From a virus, in the IMG/VR virus record IMGVR_UViG_3300030385_001682, positions 1 through 38,734 of that record: a DNA stretch of 38,734 nucleotides. One strand, written 5' to 3'. The notes under the pieces are model-generated. The model searched no databases, had not been told where the DNA came from, and worked only from the letters and a program-made list of their open reading frames with translations. Numbering within the stretch: position 1 is the stretch's first letter; every line of letters starts with the position of its first letter. Below are positions 37,952-38,734 of the stretch, one piece after another. The position numbers and the translations under genes were made by a program.

Positions 37952-38657
37952 TTTTTCTGTTTTTAAGCCAATTCAATGTTGTTAGATAAACGGATTTATA
38001 TTTTTTAGTCAATCCATTATGATTTTCCATGTTCAACCAGACCTGTTCAATATCTTCAGGAAGAAAGTTTTCTTCCAATTTCTGGCACTCTGTTTCTGTC
38101 AACTGATTTTCTAATTTTGAAATGTTGACCATCTTTTCCATTACAGAATTTAATCTTTCATCTATAAAAGCTAAATTTCTTTTTTTAATATTTTTTTTCT
38201 TTAAAGACATAGCAGAAGAAGAAGAAGAAGAAAGGGTTGATTTTTGGTTGACCTTTTGGTTGTTGTTTTGCTTAACCAACCCCTTAACCAAATTAGGATT
38301 GCCACCCAACTTGCCAGATTCCTTTCTAACCATACGGATGTGTTCATCCTTGACCATTCTGTCAGAATAATACCTTCCATTTTTATCTTGTTTTAGTATT
38401 GAATATTGGATCAATTCTGAAAACACTTTTTGGAATTTTTTAGGACTTAAATTGGTCAAAACCTGGATTTTTTTCTTATCTAATGGAACATTTCCAACAA
38501 TAAGAACACCCCTTTCTGGTGATTTATGCATCCAACAAAGAAGATCAATCCACACCCCTTTTGTATCATAGGAACACATCTTCAATGATAGGTCATTAAG
38601 CCAATCAGAAGGATAAAATTGAAAGGAAGGCAATTTGTCTTGTTTATCCTTCTTCAT
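37896..38657 (-). CDS. DnaD-like winged-helix replication initiator, 253 residues
   Basis: The N-terminus contains SFQFYPSDWLNDLSLKMCSY, then GVWIDLLCWMHKSPERG. This is the winged-helix start seen in phage replication initiators of the DnaD/Lin1244 type (a Y-P-x-D-W helix followed by a G-x-W-I-D-L-L helix). A Ser-rich linker (about residue 142, encoded by a TCT microsatellite at 38214-38235) leads to a basic C-terminal part with LEENFLPEDIEQVWLNMENH. It probably marks the replication origin or loads host enzymes. The gene spans the join of the circular map. Confidence 0.78.
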   Translation of the reverse strand: MKKDKQDKLPSFQFYPSDWLNDLSLKMCSYDTKGVWIDLLCWMHKSPERGVLIVGNVPLDKKKIQVLTNLSPKKFQKVFSELIQYSILKQDKNGRYYSDRMVKDEHIRMVRKESGKLGGNPNLVKGLVKQNNNQKVNQKSTLSSSSSSAMSLKKKNIKKRNLAFIDERLNSVMEKMVNISKLENQLTETECQKLEENFLPEDIEQVWLNMENHNGLTKKYKSVYLTTLNWLKNRKNDKKTNNKESFDQQIQGW

Positions 38658-38734
38658 AATGTGAATTTATAGGTCTGTCTGGACAATATTTTATGCAATT
38701 TATTGAATCTGGCATCCCTTTTTTTCCTTTTGCC
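38563..38734. repeat. Right copy of imperfect 172-bp terminal direct repeat
   Basis: This copy matches 1-172 in length and order. The six differences fall into codons of the initiator gene (a Glu/Asp change and a silent Pro change) and the helix-turn-helix gene (Leu to His from two changes, Lys to Asn, and one silent Phe change). Substitutions that respect both open frames argue for natural variation rather than sequencing noise. Confidence 0.9.
38654..38734 (-). CDS. Partial tandem helix-turn-helix gene: C-terminal 26 codons
   Basis: The frame enters at the right edge and ends at the stop overlapping the initiator start. It encodes the end of the protein at 92-475, with His where that copy has Leu and Asn where it has Lys. 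It is the same gene seen across the join, not a second locus. Confidence 0.85.
   Translation of the reverse strand, partial: GKRKKRDARFNKLHKILSRQTYKFTL

Noticed and set aside
38214-38235. Trinucleotide microsatellite as a phase-variation switch
   Set aside because: The TCT repeat lies in frame in a Ser-rich linker, so length changes would not shift the frame.
1-38734. tRNA or other stable RNA genes
   Set aside because: I saw no cloverleaf-like CCA-ended or GGTTCRA-type T-arm sequences; a covariance model search would be needed to be sure.

Overview
The window looks like a nearly complete genome of a tailed, siphovirus-like bacteriophage, about 38.6 kb once the end overlap is collapsed. The last 172 bases (38563-38734) repeat the first 172 (1-172) with 6 substitutions, and genes run straight through the join, so the map is circular or terminally redundant. 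Every gene I can support lies on the minus strand, so transcription runs from high to low coordinates around the whole map. The host is probably a member of the Bacteroidota: start codons follow A/T-rich leaders rather than Shine-Dalgarno sequences, three upstream regions carry the box TATATTTG that matches the Bacteroidota -7 consensus TAnnTTTG, and the capsid, portal, tail and lysis proteins resemble those of Bacteroidota siphophages. The host assignment is inference. The DNA is AT-rich and almost free of CpG (about 33 by eye), so arginine is encoded almost only by AGA and AGG.

Layout in order of transcription. (a) 38.66-33.8 kb: replication and small early or middle genes: a DnaD-like winged-helix replication protein, a second putative replication protein, a DUF3127-type single-stranded DNA-binding protein, a VRR-NUC nuclease, a winged-helix protein and many short overlapping genes. 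(b) 33.8-31.3 kb: packaging: terminase small subunit, four tiny overlapping genes, terminase large subunit, one further small gene. (c) 31.3-21.2 kb: tail: an overlapping pair that looks like tail-assembly chaperones with a U9 frameshift site, the 1095-residue tape measure protein, a tail-tip protein with a membrane-like segment, a 974-residue cysteine-rich adhesin-like protein and two further tail proteins. (d) 21.2-13.2 kb: head: portal with a zinc-ribbon insert, a 753-residue three-part head protein (ADP-ribosyltransferase-like, Mu F-like, HExxH), scaffold, major capsid protein and a probable tail tube protein. (e) 13.2-9.1 kb: lysis and virion completion: T7-type amidase, a structural protein, a small Cys protein, holin, a putative unimolecular spanin, a head-tail connector-like protein and small Cys-rich proteins. 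(f) 9.1-0.1 kb: an intergenic control region, then early genes of mostly unknown function. Several of these are separated by near-identical hairpin-terminator plus leader modules. The region ends in a Bet/RecT annealase and a tandem helix-turn-helix protein, which runs directly into (a) across the join.

The phage carries recombination and initiation functions but no recognisable polymerase, helicase, integrase, repressor, methyltransferase or tRNA. It probably depends on host replication machinery, and nothing visible supports lysogeny. The most unusual features are the near-total CpG depletion, the three-part head protein, the probable frameshifted chaperone, the repeated terminator-leader modules, the u-spanin-like protein, and tail genes placed between terL and the portal.
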